A DNA stretch of 46,213 nt, from positions 1-46,213 of the forward strand of contig JADGQM010000002.1 in assembly GCA_017881795.1 (NCBI GenBank). Direction: 5' to 3'. The DNA is from Syntrophobacteraceae bacterium. Lineage in GTDB: Bacteria; Desulfobacterota; Syntrophobacteria; Syntrophobacterales; Syntrophobacteraceae. Shown one piece after another: positions 19,942 to 29,050 of this stretch. The notes beneath the pieces were generated by a model. It was not told where the DNA came from, did not search any database, and saw only the letters and a list, made by a program, of their open reading frames with translations. The translations under genes were made by a program, and so were the position numbers. The stretch's first letter is position 1, and every line of letters starts with the position of its first letter.

Positions 19942-20349
19942 TCCGGTTAAATTAAAGGTTAATAGTACCGTCTCGAGAGGACCAAAGTCAATCAGGTGAG
20001 CACTTTCTTTTTGCAGGGCGGAGTCAGACCGCTTTCAACTCTGCCGGCATCGTCCGCTTGCCCGCGTGACTATGAGGACATTGATTCCTTGCCGTGGTCT
20101 TCCGCTTCCCGCTTTTGACATGACAAGCTCGGCATGGACCGCCGGTCGCTCACCTCGCTAACCGCCTCTCACGTGGCTAATATAATAATCCATCTGTAAT
20201 CACGGAAGCAGGTGTCCGCTTTTTTGGAACAGAGCTTGATCGAGATTTACCTGTTTGAAGTATTCCATTTGATAAGCATTTGGTACAGTCCAAAAAAACC
20301 GCTGTGATTTCTCTCATACAGGAACTTGGGCTTAAGTAGAGGAGGCAGA

Positions 20350-20943
20350 GTGGAAGGGAAACCTGATGTCAGGCCAAAATTACGCCTTCTTCGGGGTGGT
20401 CGTGACAATGAAATCACGTTTCGCTCTCTCAGGATCGTTGCAGCACCCTGGAACAGACCGCCATTTCCCGTGGATGCGGTTGTTTATGAGGACGACACCT
20501 ATCACGTACTGAGTGCCGATCCCGAGTTTCAGGAAGTAACGGAACACCCTGTCCGGCTAATGACGGAAGTGCTTGCGGCACGTCCCTCGATCCCTGGAGA
20601 GGTGATCATCAAGAGGGGAGTGCCCCTTCGGTTTCTGGCGGTAATCCACGATTTGAATCAAGATCCAACTTGGAGGGAAGAATGGATAATCGCTAGTTTG
20701 CACGGAATCTTTCGACAGGCTGAGGAGAGAAAACTTGAAGCACTCGCCCTCCCAGCGCTCGGAGTCCGTTGCCCTTCTCTGGAGCGAGAGCGCTTTGTTG
20801 TTCTGTTGCGGCAGCGGCTCTCTCAGTTGTCAGGTACCAGCTTGAAACGCTTGTGGTTGACGACGCCCGACGCAACCAGTGGCGAGCTGTTGAGACTTCT
20901 CGAAATGGGCCGGGAAGAACAATGGCGGAGGACTCGAGAATGA
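20350..20943 (+). CDS. Macro-domain-like protein
   Basis: GTG with RBS GGAGG; PGEVIIKRGVPLRFLAVIHDLNQDPTWREEWIIASLHGIFRQAEERKLEALALPALGV follows the macro-domain pattern. Confidence 0.6.
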   Translation: MEGKPDVRPKLRLLRGGRDNEITFRSLRIVAAPWNRPPFPVDAVVYEDDTYHVLSADPEFQEVTEHPVRLMTEVLAARPSIPGEVIIKRGVPLRFLAVIHDLNQDPTWREEWIIASLHGIFRQAEERKLEALALPALGVRCPSLERERFVVLLRQRLSQLSGTSLKRLWLTTPDATSGELLRLLEMGREEQWRRTRE

Positions 20944-20995
20944 ACCACCTGAGCGTTCTTCTTACTGGAACAAGGAAACATTTTAAGGACTGAAA

Positions 20996-21532
20996 ATGTT
21001 TGAGAAGAATTCACACTGTTCCTATTGTGGCCACGCTTTCCGGAACAGGGATCCATGGCCAAGGCGTTGTGCAGGCTGTGGTAGGGTGACCTTCCTCAAT
21101 CCGCTTCCCGTTGCGGTAACCCTGGTCCCTGTGGACCAAGGCCTTATCGTGATTCGACGAGGCATCGAACCTCACACCGGTATGCTGGCTCTTCCGGGCG
21201 GATATATCAACCTGGGCGAAACTTGGCAGGAGGCGGCTGCACGAGAGGTTTGCGAGGAGACGGGGATCGTCGTGAGAACGAATGAGATCAAGGAATTCGG
21301 GGTGCGAAGTGCTGACGACGGCACGCTCTTGGTTTTTGGTCTTGCCGAGGCCAGAAATTCTTCGAGCATTCCTCCTTTTGAACCTACTGCTGAGAGTACG
21401 GAAAGACTTATCCTTACGGAACCGCAAGATTTGGCGTTCGCCTTTCACATGGAAATGGCAGGGATATTTTTTTGCCAAGAGACGGGAGGAAGAAACAGGG
21501 GGCCTGAGAAGAATCGAGGTGCCACAAGTTAA
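20996..21532 (+). CDS. NUDIX hydrolase with N-terminal zinc ribbon
   Basis: CSYCGH...RCAGCG; Nudix box GGYINLGETWQEAAAREVCEETGI. Confidence 0.92.
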   Translation: MFEKNSHCSYCGHAFRNRDPWPRRCAGCGRVTFLNPLPVAVTLVPVDQGLIVIRRGIEPHTGMLALPGGYINLGETWQEAAAREVCEETGIVVRTNEIKEFGVRSADDGTLLVFGLAEARNSSSIPPFEPTAESTERLILTEPQDLAFAFHMEMAGIFFCQETGGRNRGPEKNRGATS

Positions 21533-21591
21533 TTACCAAGAATGGGCCCAAGGTGGAGAGGTGTCAGGGTGGTGACGCACATGGAACATGA

Positions 21592-21825
21592 TCAGGCAGC
21601 CACCAGGCAGATCTCGCGGTACAGGCACGCGCATTGATCGCAAAAGCCTTGGGATCTGCCAAAACAATCGAAGTTCCCCTCCTGAGCCTGCCGCTTGCGA
21701 TACAGTGGAGTCAGCGCCTCCTTCAAACAGGGTCCGCAGAGACCGTGGGAATATCCATCGCGTTCGGGCTCCCCTTCCCCCCACGTGCTCTTGCATCGAA
21801 TACACTGGTATTTTAAGGGATTCAC
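21592..21825 (-). CDS. Small Cys-rich hypothetical protein (zinc-ribbon-like)
   Basis: GTG start with RBS GAGGAGGAACCC; NPLKYQCIRCKSTWGEGEPERDGYSHGLCGPCLKEAL...CDQCACLYREICL. Confidence 0.6.
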   Translation of the reverse strand: MNPLKYQCIRCKSTWGEGEPERDGYSHGLCGPCLKEALTPLYRKRQAQEGNFDCFGRSQGFCDQCACLYREICLVAA

Positions 21826-22089
21826 GGGTTCCTCCTCGTCTCTGGTCTCGGCTCTCCGGATGTCGACCGCAATTTTTTCCCGACGGTATGCTGCTGTCGG
21901 GCGCCCAATCTGTTTTAGATTTAATGCAATTAGCATGCTAAAAACCTAAATCCTTATGGCGAGCCATTCTTTGAGCAAAAGCAGGTGAGCAGTGGAAGTC
22001 GCCGGTTACAATTTTCGCCAAATGGGTTACGATTTTTTCACAAGGCATGACCATTCTCCCACAGCTCATGAACCTTGAGTCCACGCGCG

Positions 22090-22722
22090 TCACTCAAAAC
22101 AATTTGACGTCTCGGAGTTACTTGCTTCTACCTTAAGACAGATGAGTCCCTTGGCATTCGGCCATTCCCATTTGATCACTGCTTCCGGTTCAACCCTGCC
22201 TCCGTTTATATGGGCATCCTTACAGTTCGCCCAAAAGCTGCGTGGTTGGACGGCAAAAAAATCCTGAAAAACATTCTTTTCAATCCAGATCCCTTTGCCA
22301 AGGAAAATCGGCGCCAGCTCATTGAGCAGGATATTAAAAACCTTCACCGTGACCATGCCCTCTTTCGAGACTGCCGTGTCTTGCGTTTCGGCGGCAGTGA
22401 TCTGGGAACGCATCGCCGCGTAATAGCTGCCTCTTCTCAGGGTTGCTCCCACCAGACCGGGCATTGCTGCGGAAAGCGCCAGGACGGACCCATCCCTAAC
22501 CACGGAGGACTCAAGGTCGTCCACAGCCTTGCCATCCAGAAAAATGGTCTGGATTTTTTCAAGGTGGTCTTGACTCAACCCGAATTCCTGGGTGAGAGTA
22601 GCTTCCACACTCATCCCCACCCTGATCTTGAGCTCAAATCCACTTTGCAGCAGGTAATAAAAGTCGGCCAGGCAGTTGTCTTTCAGGCACAGATAGAGAC
22701 TTGGCATCTCAGAGATTTGCAT
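22090..22722 (-). CDS. Conserved hypothetical protein, possible beta-grasp-like N-terminal region
   Basis: RBS AAAGGAGAG before ATG 22722 (MQISEMPSLYLCLKDN...); ...KIQTIFLDGKAVDDLESSVVRDGSVLALSAAMPGLVGATLRRGSYY. Confidence 0.6.
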   Translation of the reverse strand: MQISEMPSLYLCLKDNCLADFYYLLQSGFELKIRVGMSVEATLTQEFGLSQDHLEKIQTIFLDGKAVDDLESSVVRDGSVLALSAAMPGLVGATLRRGSYYAAMRSQITAAETQDTAVSKEGMVTVKVFNILLNELAPIFLGKGIWIEKNVFQDFFAVQPRSFWANCKDAHINGGRVEPEAVIKWEWPNAKGLICLKVEASNSETSNCFE

Positions 22723-22859
22723 ACTACTCTCCTTTTTCTCCAGAATCGATTGACTGTAATGTGAACCATATGATCGCTTCGGTCGAGGCATCCGTCAAGC
22801 CCAGGATGGTTGGAAATCTGCCTAAGGGGATATTCAAGGAATAAACTTCTTCTTTTGCC

Positions 22860-22976
22860 GCGCAGAGCACGAAGAAAACGAAGGATAGGAAGTCATTTCT
22901 TCATCCTCTTCGTGTTGCTTCGTGGTTTGAAATAGGGTCAAAATGAGAGCAAGTTATTTTTGGACGGACCCCTAAC
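22860..22976. repeat. Dispersed ~110-bp inverted repeat element, copy 1
   Basis: CACGAAGAAAACGAAGGATAGGAAGTCATTTCTTCATCCTCTTCGTGTTGCTTCGTGGTTTGAAATAGGGTCAAAATGAGAGC... aligns with 38730-38843. Confidence 0.75.
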
Positions 22977-23159
22977 GGCGCATCGGATGAGCCGGGCTGC
23001 CGATGGGACGGGGAGGTGAGAAGACTCGGAGATGGAGGGATGGAGAGACGCGGGTATGGTTGAAATGCCTGTGGTAAGAGTTTATATTCACCAATGTCTT
23101 GCTGGATGGTGCGTAAAGTGCTGGATTTAATGATTTAGACATTGCTTCAGGATATTGTG

Positions 23160-24944
23160 ATGCCGGATGATATCCCAGAATTACCTGACCAGGAAGAACT
23201 GGAAAAGGAGCTGAGTGAATACCTTTCCAAGAAGTACGGATATCGGATAAAGGTGGTTTCTCCCATGATGCTGTCGCAGACGAAAGATCCTCCGCAAGAA
23301 CAAAAGAAACCTGGTGGTGTTGATAAGATCAAATTTGACCTCAAACCGGAAGAATTGGAAAGCTACCTTGATCAATACGTGATCAAGCAAGCGGAAGCGA
23401 AGGCAGTGCTGGCCACCAAGATCTGCACCCATTACAATCGAATCAAATACCAACGGCGGAAGCCTCGGTTTCGGGGTGAGGAAATTGTCGGGCGAATCAA
23501 GAACAACGTCCTGTTGATTGGACCTACAGGGGTTGGCAAGACCTACCTTGTCAAATTAATTGCCAAGAAACTTGGCGTTCCATTTGTGAAAGGTGATGCC
23601 ACCAAGTTCAGTGAAACGGGATATGTGGGTGGCGACGTGGAAGATCTTGTGAGGCAATTGCTGGTCGAGGCCGACGAGGATCTGGAGTTGGCTGAACATG
23701 GAATCATCTACCTTGATGAAATTGATAAAATCGCCTCCTCCCGGCACCTCATCGGACCGGATGTTTCACGAACGGGGGTGCAGCGGGCTCTTCTGAAGCC
23801 GATGGAAGAGACCGAAGTGGACCTCAAGGTGTCCCACGATCCCATCTCTCAGATCCAGGCCATCGAGCATTACCGAAAGACCGGGAAGCGTGAAAAACGC
23901 ACCATTAATACCAGGAATATTCTTTTTATCATGAGCGGCGCGTTTAACGATCTCGCCCCAATCGTTAAAAAACGCATGCAGCAACAGGGTGTTGGTTTTG
24001 GCGCGCAAATCCACAGCAAAGAGAACGACCATAAGTTCGCCCGGCATGTCAAAGCGGAGGACATGATCGAGTACGGTTTCGAAAGCGAATTTGTCGGTCG
24101 CCTGCCGGTTGTGGCCGTGTTGGAGCCTCTGGAGGTTGAGGATCTCTATGAAATCCTGAAAAACCCGAACAATCCCATCATTGTTGGAAAAACAGAGGAC
24201 TTTCGGAGTTACGGTATCGATATCAAGTTTCGAGACGATGCTCTGCATCTCCTTGCCGAGATGGCATATGAGGAAAAAACAGGAGCGCGGGGGTTGGTGA
24301 GTGTCATTGAACGAGTACTGTTGTCCTTCGAAAAAAGCCTTCCGACCTCTACCATCCGTTATCTTGTGGTCACGAGGGAGGTGGTGCTCGATCCGCTTGG
24401 CGAATTGGACCGAATCCTTGGCAATCCCCATGATCCTGGGCGTCTGCAGGGATATCTGCAATTCATCGAGAACGAGAAAGCGCAGGCTCGAGAGCAGATG
24501 ATGACAAGGGGAGAGCACTATATCCTCCAATTTCCTCAGATCTTTTCCCCTGACCGAATTGAATTGGTCGTAGAGCAGCATTTGCGCACCGGTCTGGCTG
24601 TTGAGGCCGTCGTAGATGAGGTAATTTTGCTCTATAATCAAATCCGGGTATTCGAAACAGATTTCCATGAGAATTATCATTTTAGGATTCATTTCGATGA
24701 GGAAGCGGTTAATCAGATCATCGAAGAGGCGTTGCAACGGGATTCCACGGCCACGGCCGTGTGCTTCGGGGTTTCCCGAGACTTCGACTACGGTTTCAAA
24801 CTGATTGCCGACCGCAGCGGCCAAACCGAGTTCACCATGCCCAGGAGGGCCGTCCTTCAGCCGAGCGTCTACCTGGATGAGTTGATCCGGGAAAGCTATC
24901 GCAGCTATCCCCTCGATGCCACCGAGCAAAGAGAAAAATCGTAA
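23160..24944 (+). CDS. ClpX-like AAA+ ATPase lacking the N-terminal zinc-binding domain
   Basis: LLIGPTGVGKTYLVKLIAKKLGVPFVKGDATKFSETGYVGGDVEDLVRQL, IIYLDEIDKIA, GARGLVSVIERVL; long C-terminal extension. Confidence 0.88.
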   Translation: MPDDIPELPDQEELEKELSEYLSKKYGYRIKVVSPMMLSQTKDPPQEQKKPGGVDKIKFDLKPEELESYLDQYVIKQAEAKAVLATKICTHYNRIKYQRRKPRFRGEEIVGRIKNNVLLIGPTGVGKTYLVKLIAKKLGVPFVKGDATKFSETGYVGGDVEDLVRQLLVEADEDLELAEHGIIYLDEIDKIASSRHLIGPDVSRTGVQRALLKPMEETEVDLKVSHDPISQIQAIEHYRKTGKREKRTINTRNILFIMSGAFNDLAPIVKKRMQQQGVGFGAQIHSKENDHKFARHVKAEDMIEYGFESEFVGRLPVVAVLEPLEVEDLYEILKNPNNPIIVGKTEDFRSYGIDIKFRDDALHLLAEMAYEEKTGARGLVSVIERVLLSFEKSLPTSTIRYLVVTREVVLDPLGELDRILGNPHDPGRLQGYLQFIENEKAQAREQMMTRGEHYILQFPQIFSPDRIELVVEQHLRTGLAVEAVVDEVILLYNQIRVFETDFHENYHFRIHFDEEAVNQIIEEALQRDSTATAVCFGVSRDFDYGFKLIADRSGQTEFTMPRRAVLQPSVYLDELIRESYRSYPLDATEQREKS

Positions 24945-24961
24945 CCATAGGAATAGCCATA

Positions 24962-26143
24962 ATGATCGGTATCTCAAAGCTTTATTGTGGCACTGTCGAG
25001 CCTTCTGACGCCTTGCGCTACGGGCGCCAAAGCGGGCATCTGCCTTCGCACCTCCTGCAGTTTTCCCGGGACAAGAAACCGGTAGTCGTGTGGAACATGA
25101 CCAGACGCTGCAACCTGAAATGTGTCCACTGCTATGCCCACGCCAGGGACGAGGACTTTCCGGACGAGCTGTCAACCCGGGAAGGAAAAAGCGTTCTTGA
25201 TAATCTAGCGGAATTTGGCTGCCCGGTGGTGCTTTTCTCCGGCGGCGAACCGATGATGCGTCCTGATCTCATGGAACTTGCCTCCCATGCCGTTGGCAAA
25301 GGCATGCGCGCAGTTATTTCCACCAACGGGACCTTGATTACTCCTGCTGCTGCTCAGCAGCTCAAAGAGATCGGATTGTCCTACGTGGGGATCAGCCTTG
25401 ATGGCATGGAAGGCGTGAACGATCGGTTTCGGGGAGTGCGGGGGGCGTTCCGTAAAGCGCTTGATGGCATCGCTGCATGCCAGGAAGCAGGGATCAAGGT
25501 GGGGTTGCGGTTTACCATGAATCGCCTCAATTATCGTGAAATACCCGCCATTTTCGACCTGCTGGAGGAACGCGACATCCCCCGGGTTTGCTTCTATCAT
25601 CTGGTTTATGCCGGAAGAGGCAGCAAACTCATGGATGAAGACCTCTCCCATGAGGAAACCCGGACGGTCGTGGATCTCATTATCGAGCGAACCGACGACC
25701 TTCATCGGCGCGGCAAGATGAAAGAGGTCTTAACTGTAGATAACCATGCTGATGGCCCCTACCTGTACCTCCGGATGCTCAGGGAAGGATCGCTCAGGGC
25801 TTCTGATGTCCTGGAACTCCTGCAGATGAACGAGGGCAACAATTCCGGGCGCGGCATCGGCTGCATCAGTTGGGACGGCAGGGTCCATGCCGATCAGTTC
25901 TGGCGCGATTACAGCTTCGGCAATGTCAGGGAGCGGCCTTTCAGTGAGATCTGGACCGACCTTTCCAATCCTTTGATGAAGCAACTTAAAGACAAGAAAC
26001 TTCATGTAAAAGGGCGCTGCAGCCGTTGTCGCTGGTTGGATATCTGCGGGGGGAATTTCCGGGTGCGTGCTGAAGCTGCAACAGGGGACCTGTGGAGTCC
26101 AGACCCGGCGTGCTACCTTACGGATGAAGAAATAGCCCGGTAA
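24962..26143 (+). CDS. ahbC: Radical SAM 12,18-didecarboxysiroheme deacetylase-like protein
   Basis: MIGISKLYCGTVEPSDALRYGR N-terminus, CNLKCVHCYAHA radical SAM motif, C-terminal CSRCRWLDICGGNFRVRAEAATG; adjacent to hemB and ahbD-like gene. Confidence 0.85.
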   Translation: MIGISKLYCGTVEPSDALRYGRQSGHLPSHLLQFSRDKKPVVVWNMTRRCNLKCVHCYAHARDEDFPDELSTREGKSVLDNLAEFGCPVVLFSGGEPMMRPDLMELASHAVGKGMRAVISTNGTLITPAAAQQLKEIGLSYVGISLDGMEGVNDRFRGVRGAFRKALDGIAACQEAGIKVGLRFTMNRLNYREIPAIFDLLEERDIPRVCFYHLVYAGRGSKLMDEDLSHEETRTVVDLIIERTDDLHRRGKMKEVLTVDNHADGPYLYLRMLREGSLRASDVLELLQMNEGNNSGRGIGCISWDGRVHADQFWRDYSFGNVRERPFSEIWTDLSNPLMKQLKDKKLHVKGRCSRCRWLDICGGNFRVRAEAATGDLWSPDPACYLTDEEIAR

Positions 26144-26171
26144 CGATCTTATTGTTGCTCGATAGAGGAGG

Positions 26172-27158
26172 GTGCTTCCCGTGTATTTTCCCGAATATCG
26201 CCCAAGAAGGTTTCGTCGTACCGAAAACCTGCGCCGCATGATTCGCGAAACGGTGCTCACCGTGGATCAACTGGTTTACCCTCTCTTTGTCCTGCCGGGC
26301 AAAAACATAAAGAACCCCATTCAATCTATGCCGGATGTCTATCAGTTTTCGGTTGATCGGCTCATGGATGAAGTGGCGACCGTGGTGCGTCTCAACGTGC
26401 CGGCAGTGTTGTTGTTCGGCCTGCCTCAGGAGAAGGACGAGGAGGGAAGTGAAGCTTTTTCGGATCACGGCGCGGTTCAGAAAGCCACCCTGGCCATTAA
26501 GGAAAAATACCCCGACCTGGTGGTCATAACCGATGTTTGCTTGTGCGAGTATACCAGCCACGGCCACTGTGGGCTGCTGCAAGGGGAGCAGGTCGACAAT
26601 GATGCTACGCTGGAGGTGTTGGCAAGGGTCGCTCTCTCTCATGCTCGTTCCGGCGCCGATATTGTGGCCCCCTCCGATATGATGGATGGTCGCGTGCGGG
26701 CCATTCGACAGGCCCTGGATGAAAACGGCCATGACCAGGTCGGCATCCTCTCCTACTCAGCCAAGTACTGTTCTGCCTTCTATGGACCGTTCCGCGAAGC
26801 GGCCGATTCTGCTCCCAAGTTCGGTGACCGGCGTGCGTATCAAATGGATATGGCCAATGCGGATGAGGCTCTGCGCGAGATCGCCATGGACTTGGAGGAG
26901 GGAGCGGATATGGTCATGGTCAAGCCGGCCCTACCCTACCTGGACATTATTCGCCGCGCCAAGGACCGCTTCGATTGGCCGGTGGCGGCGTACAATGTCA
27001 GTGGTGAATATTCCATGATCAAAGCCGCGGCGGCTCAGGGCTGGCTGGATGAGAAACGGGTGATGATGGAAGTCCTCTTCTCCATCCGGCGAGCGGGAGC
27101 AGATCTCATTTTGACCTATTTTGCCAAAGAAGCTGCAAAAGTGCTCCTGGAGAATTGA
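26172..27158 (+). CDS. hemB: Delta-aminolevulinic acid dehydratase (porphobilinogen synthase)
   Basis: [87 protein letters not shown]. Confidence 0.97.
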   Translation: MLPVYFPEYRPRRFRRTENLRRMIRETVLTVDQLVYPLFVLPGKNIKNPIQSMPDVYQFSVDRLMDEVATVVRLNVPAVLLFGLPQEKDEEGSEAFSDHGAVQKATLAIKEKYPDLVVITDVCLCEYTSHGHCGLLQGEQVDNDATLEVLARVALSHARSGADIVAPSDMMDGRVRAIRQALDENGHDQVGILSYSAKYCSAFYGPFREAADSAPKFGDRRAYQMDMANADEALREIAMDLEEGADMVMVKPALPYLDIIRRAKDRFDWPVAAYNVSGEYSMIKAAAAQGWLDEKRVMMEVLFSIRRAGADLILTYFAKEAAKVLLEN

Positions 27159-27170
27159 ACGAGGAAGTGC

Positions 27171-28238
27171 ATGAAAAGGGAACATAAAAGCGGGAGTGAG
27201 GCCAATTTGCGCCTGGTGGCATGGGAAGTGACGCGCACTTGCAACCTGGCCTGCATTCACTGCCGCGCCGCCGCGCTGGACCGCCCTTATGAGAACGAAC
27301 TAACGACGGCGGAATGCTTCAAGCTGTTGGATGAGATTCAAACCTTTGCCAGTCCGATCATCATCCTGACCGGTGGCGAACCCCTGTTGCGTCCGGATAT
27401 CTTCGAGATTGCAGCTTACGGAAACCAGAAGGGCTTCCGTATGACCATGGCCGTGAACGGGACCCTCCTCTCTGCCGATAAAACCAGAAGGATGCAGGAA
27501 GCAGGAATTCAGCGGATCAGCATCAGCCTGGATGGCGCGACAGCCGCATCGCATGATGCCTTCCGCCAGGTTCCCGGGGCTTTTGAAGGAGCACTACGTG
27601 GCGTGCAGTACGCCAGGGAGGCGGGCCTGGATTTTCAGATCAATACCACCATTACGCAGCAGAACCTCCTTGAGCTCCCAGCCATTCAGGAGCTCGCGAT
27701 CTCCCTCGGTGCTGTGGCCCACCACATTTTCCTGCTCGTTCCCATGGGCCGTGGCAAAGACCTGACGGAGCAGGGTATCAACGCCGAGCAATATGAAGAA
27801 ACGCTGCATTGGTTCTATGAACAAAGAGACCGGACGCCGCTACAGTTGAAAGCGACCTGTGCCCCTCATTATTATCGCATCCTACGGCAGCAGGCCCGAT
27901 CAGAAGGACGTGAAGTGAGCTTTAAGACTTTCGGCCTGGATGCCATGACCCGCGGTTGTCTGGGAGGGGTCGGCTTTGCCTTCATTTCCCATGTCGGACA
28001 GGTACAGCCCTGCGGCTACCTGGAACTCTATTGCGGCAACATCCGGGAACAATCCTTTCGGGAAATCTGGGAGAACTCCACCATTTTCAGGGATCTGAGG
28101 GATTTTGGCAAGTATCGGGGAAAGTGTGGGGGGTGCGAGTACGTGAAGGTATGCGGCGGCTGTCGCGCCAGAGCTTATGAAAGCACGGGCGACTACCTCG
28201 CGGAAGAACCGCTTTGCCTGTATCGTCCGAAGAAGTGA
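27171..28238 (+). CDS. ahbD: Radical SAM heme synthase AhbD-like protein
   Basis: LRLVAWEVTRTCNLACIHCRAAA; C-terminal CGGCEYVKVCGGCRARAYESTGDYL; in ahbC-hemB cluster. Confidence 0.85.
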   Translation: MKREHKSGSEANLRLVAWEVTRTCNLACIHCRAAALDRPYENELTTAECFKLLDEIQTFASPIIILTGGEPLLRPDIFEIAAYGNQKGFRMTMAVNGTLLSADKTRRMQEAGIQRISISLDGATAASHDAFRQVPGAFEGALRGVQYAREAGLDFQINTTITQQNLLELPAIQELAISLGAVAHHIFLLVPMGRGKDLTEQGINAEQYEETLHWFYEQRDRTPLQLKATCAPHYYRILRQQARSEGREVSFKTFGLDAMTRGCLGGVGFAFISHVGQVQPCGYLELYCGNIREQSFREIWENSTIFRDLRDFGKYRGKCGGCEYVKVCGGCRARAYESTGDYLAEEPLCLYRPKK

Positions 28239-28360
28239 AAAGTAGGGGCAGTGACTCGCTTCTAGACTGCTGGCGAGCGCGTGTGCCATCTGCATCCAAG
28301 GACCTATCAACCATCAACTAATAACCACTAACCGATAACCGATACATAAGAGCCAAAAAC

Positions 28361-28846
28361 ATGAGTCATCAATGGTTTCAGGCGATATGGCAAAGCATGG
28401 CCGTTCTCATCATTGCTCTGGGAATCGGCCTCAGCGTCAATATCCTACGCGATCAAAGACTACCGCTTGTTCCGGATTTGTCTACGGGCGTTCAGATCAA
28501 TCCTCCCTCGGGAGGAGACAACCTGATCATTGCCCTGGAAGATGCCGAAGCTCTCTACTTTGATCAACAAGCAGTATTCCTTGATGCCCGTTCACGGGAA
28601 CAATACCGCAGGGGGCATATTGAAGGCGCCAAGAGCCTGCCATGGGAAGATTTTGACCGACGCTTCCCGGAGGCTATGTCGGGTATTCCTCGTGATGCGA
28701 TTATTATTACTTACTGTGATGGCGAAAGTTGCAACCTCAGCAGGGAACTCGCTTCAGCACTCATGGCCAAGGGCTATGGCCAGGTGCGAGTCCTTGTTGA
28801 TGGATGGAAACTCTGGCAGCAGTTTAACCTTCCCACAGGACAGTAG
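28361..28846 (+). CDS. Membrane-anchored rhodanese-domain protein
   Basis: N-terminal TM segment; VFLDARSREQYRRGHIEGAKSLPWE, IITYCDGESCNLS. Confidence 0.88.
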   Translation: MSHQWFQAIWQSMAVLIIALGIGLSVNILRDQRLPLVPDLSTGVQINPPSGGDNLIIALEDAEALYFDQQAVFLDARSREQYRRGHIEGAKSLPWEDFDRRFPEAMSGIPRDAIIITYCDGESCNLSRELASALMAKGYGQVRVLVDGWKLWQQFNLPTGQ

Positions 28847-28999
28847 CCCTCCGGACCCCTTCCCAGAGCATCAAAGACTCAGCCGTTCTCAAAATATAAT
28901 TCCCGAGTGTGCGGACGCATCCGGCGCAATCGAATACTTCCGCATCCGCCGTTTTGACGCAGACCACGGCAACATGATAGGGAGGCGGGAAAAGCTGTT

Positions 29000-29044
29000 C
29001 GCTCATATCCTCTCTTGCCTGGCGGACAAGAGAGGATATGAGCG
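29000..29044. terminator. Large intergenic hairpin between convergent genes (possible terminator, no U-tract)
   Basis: Perfect 18-bp inverted repeat CGCTCATATCCTCTCTTG / CAAGAGAGGATATGAGCG with 9-nt spacer, 6 bp beyond the DUF1573 gene stop. Confidence 0.5.
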
Positions 29045-29050
29045 CAACCA

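Noticed and set aside
23110-23128. ATGGTGCGTAAAGTGCT as a sigma-54 promoter for the ClpX-like gene
   Set aside because: GG-N10-GC spacing present but several consensus mismatches.
23766-25175. 469-aa minus-strand ORF
   Set aside because: Antisense shadow of the ClpX-like and ahbC coding sequences with no recognisable motif.
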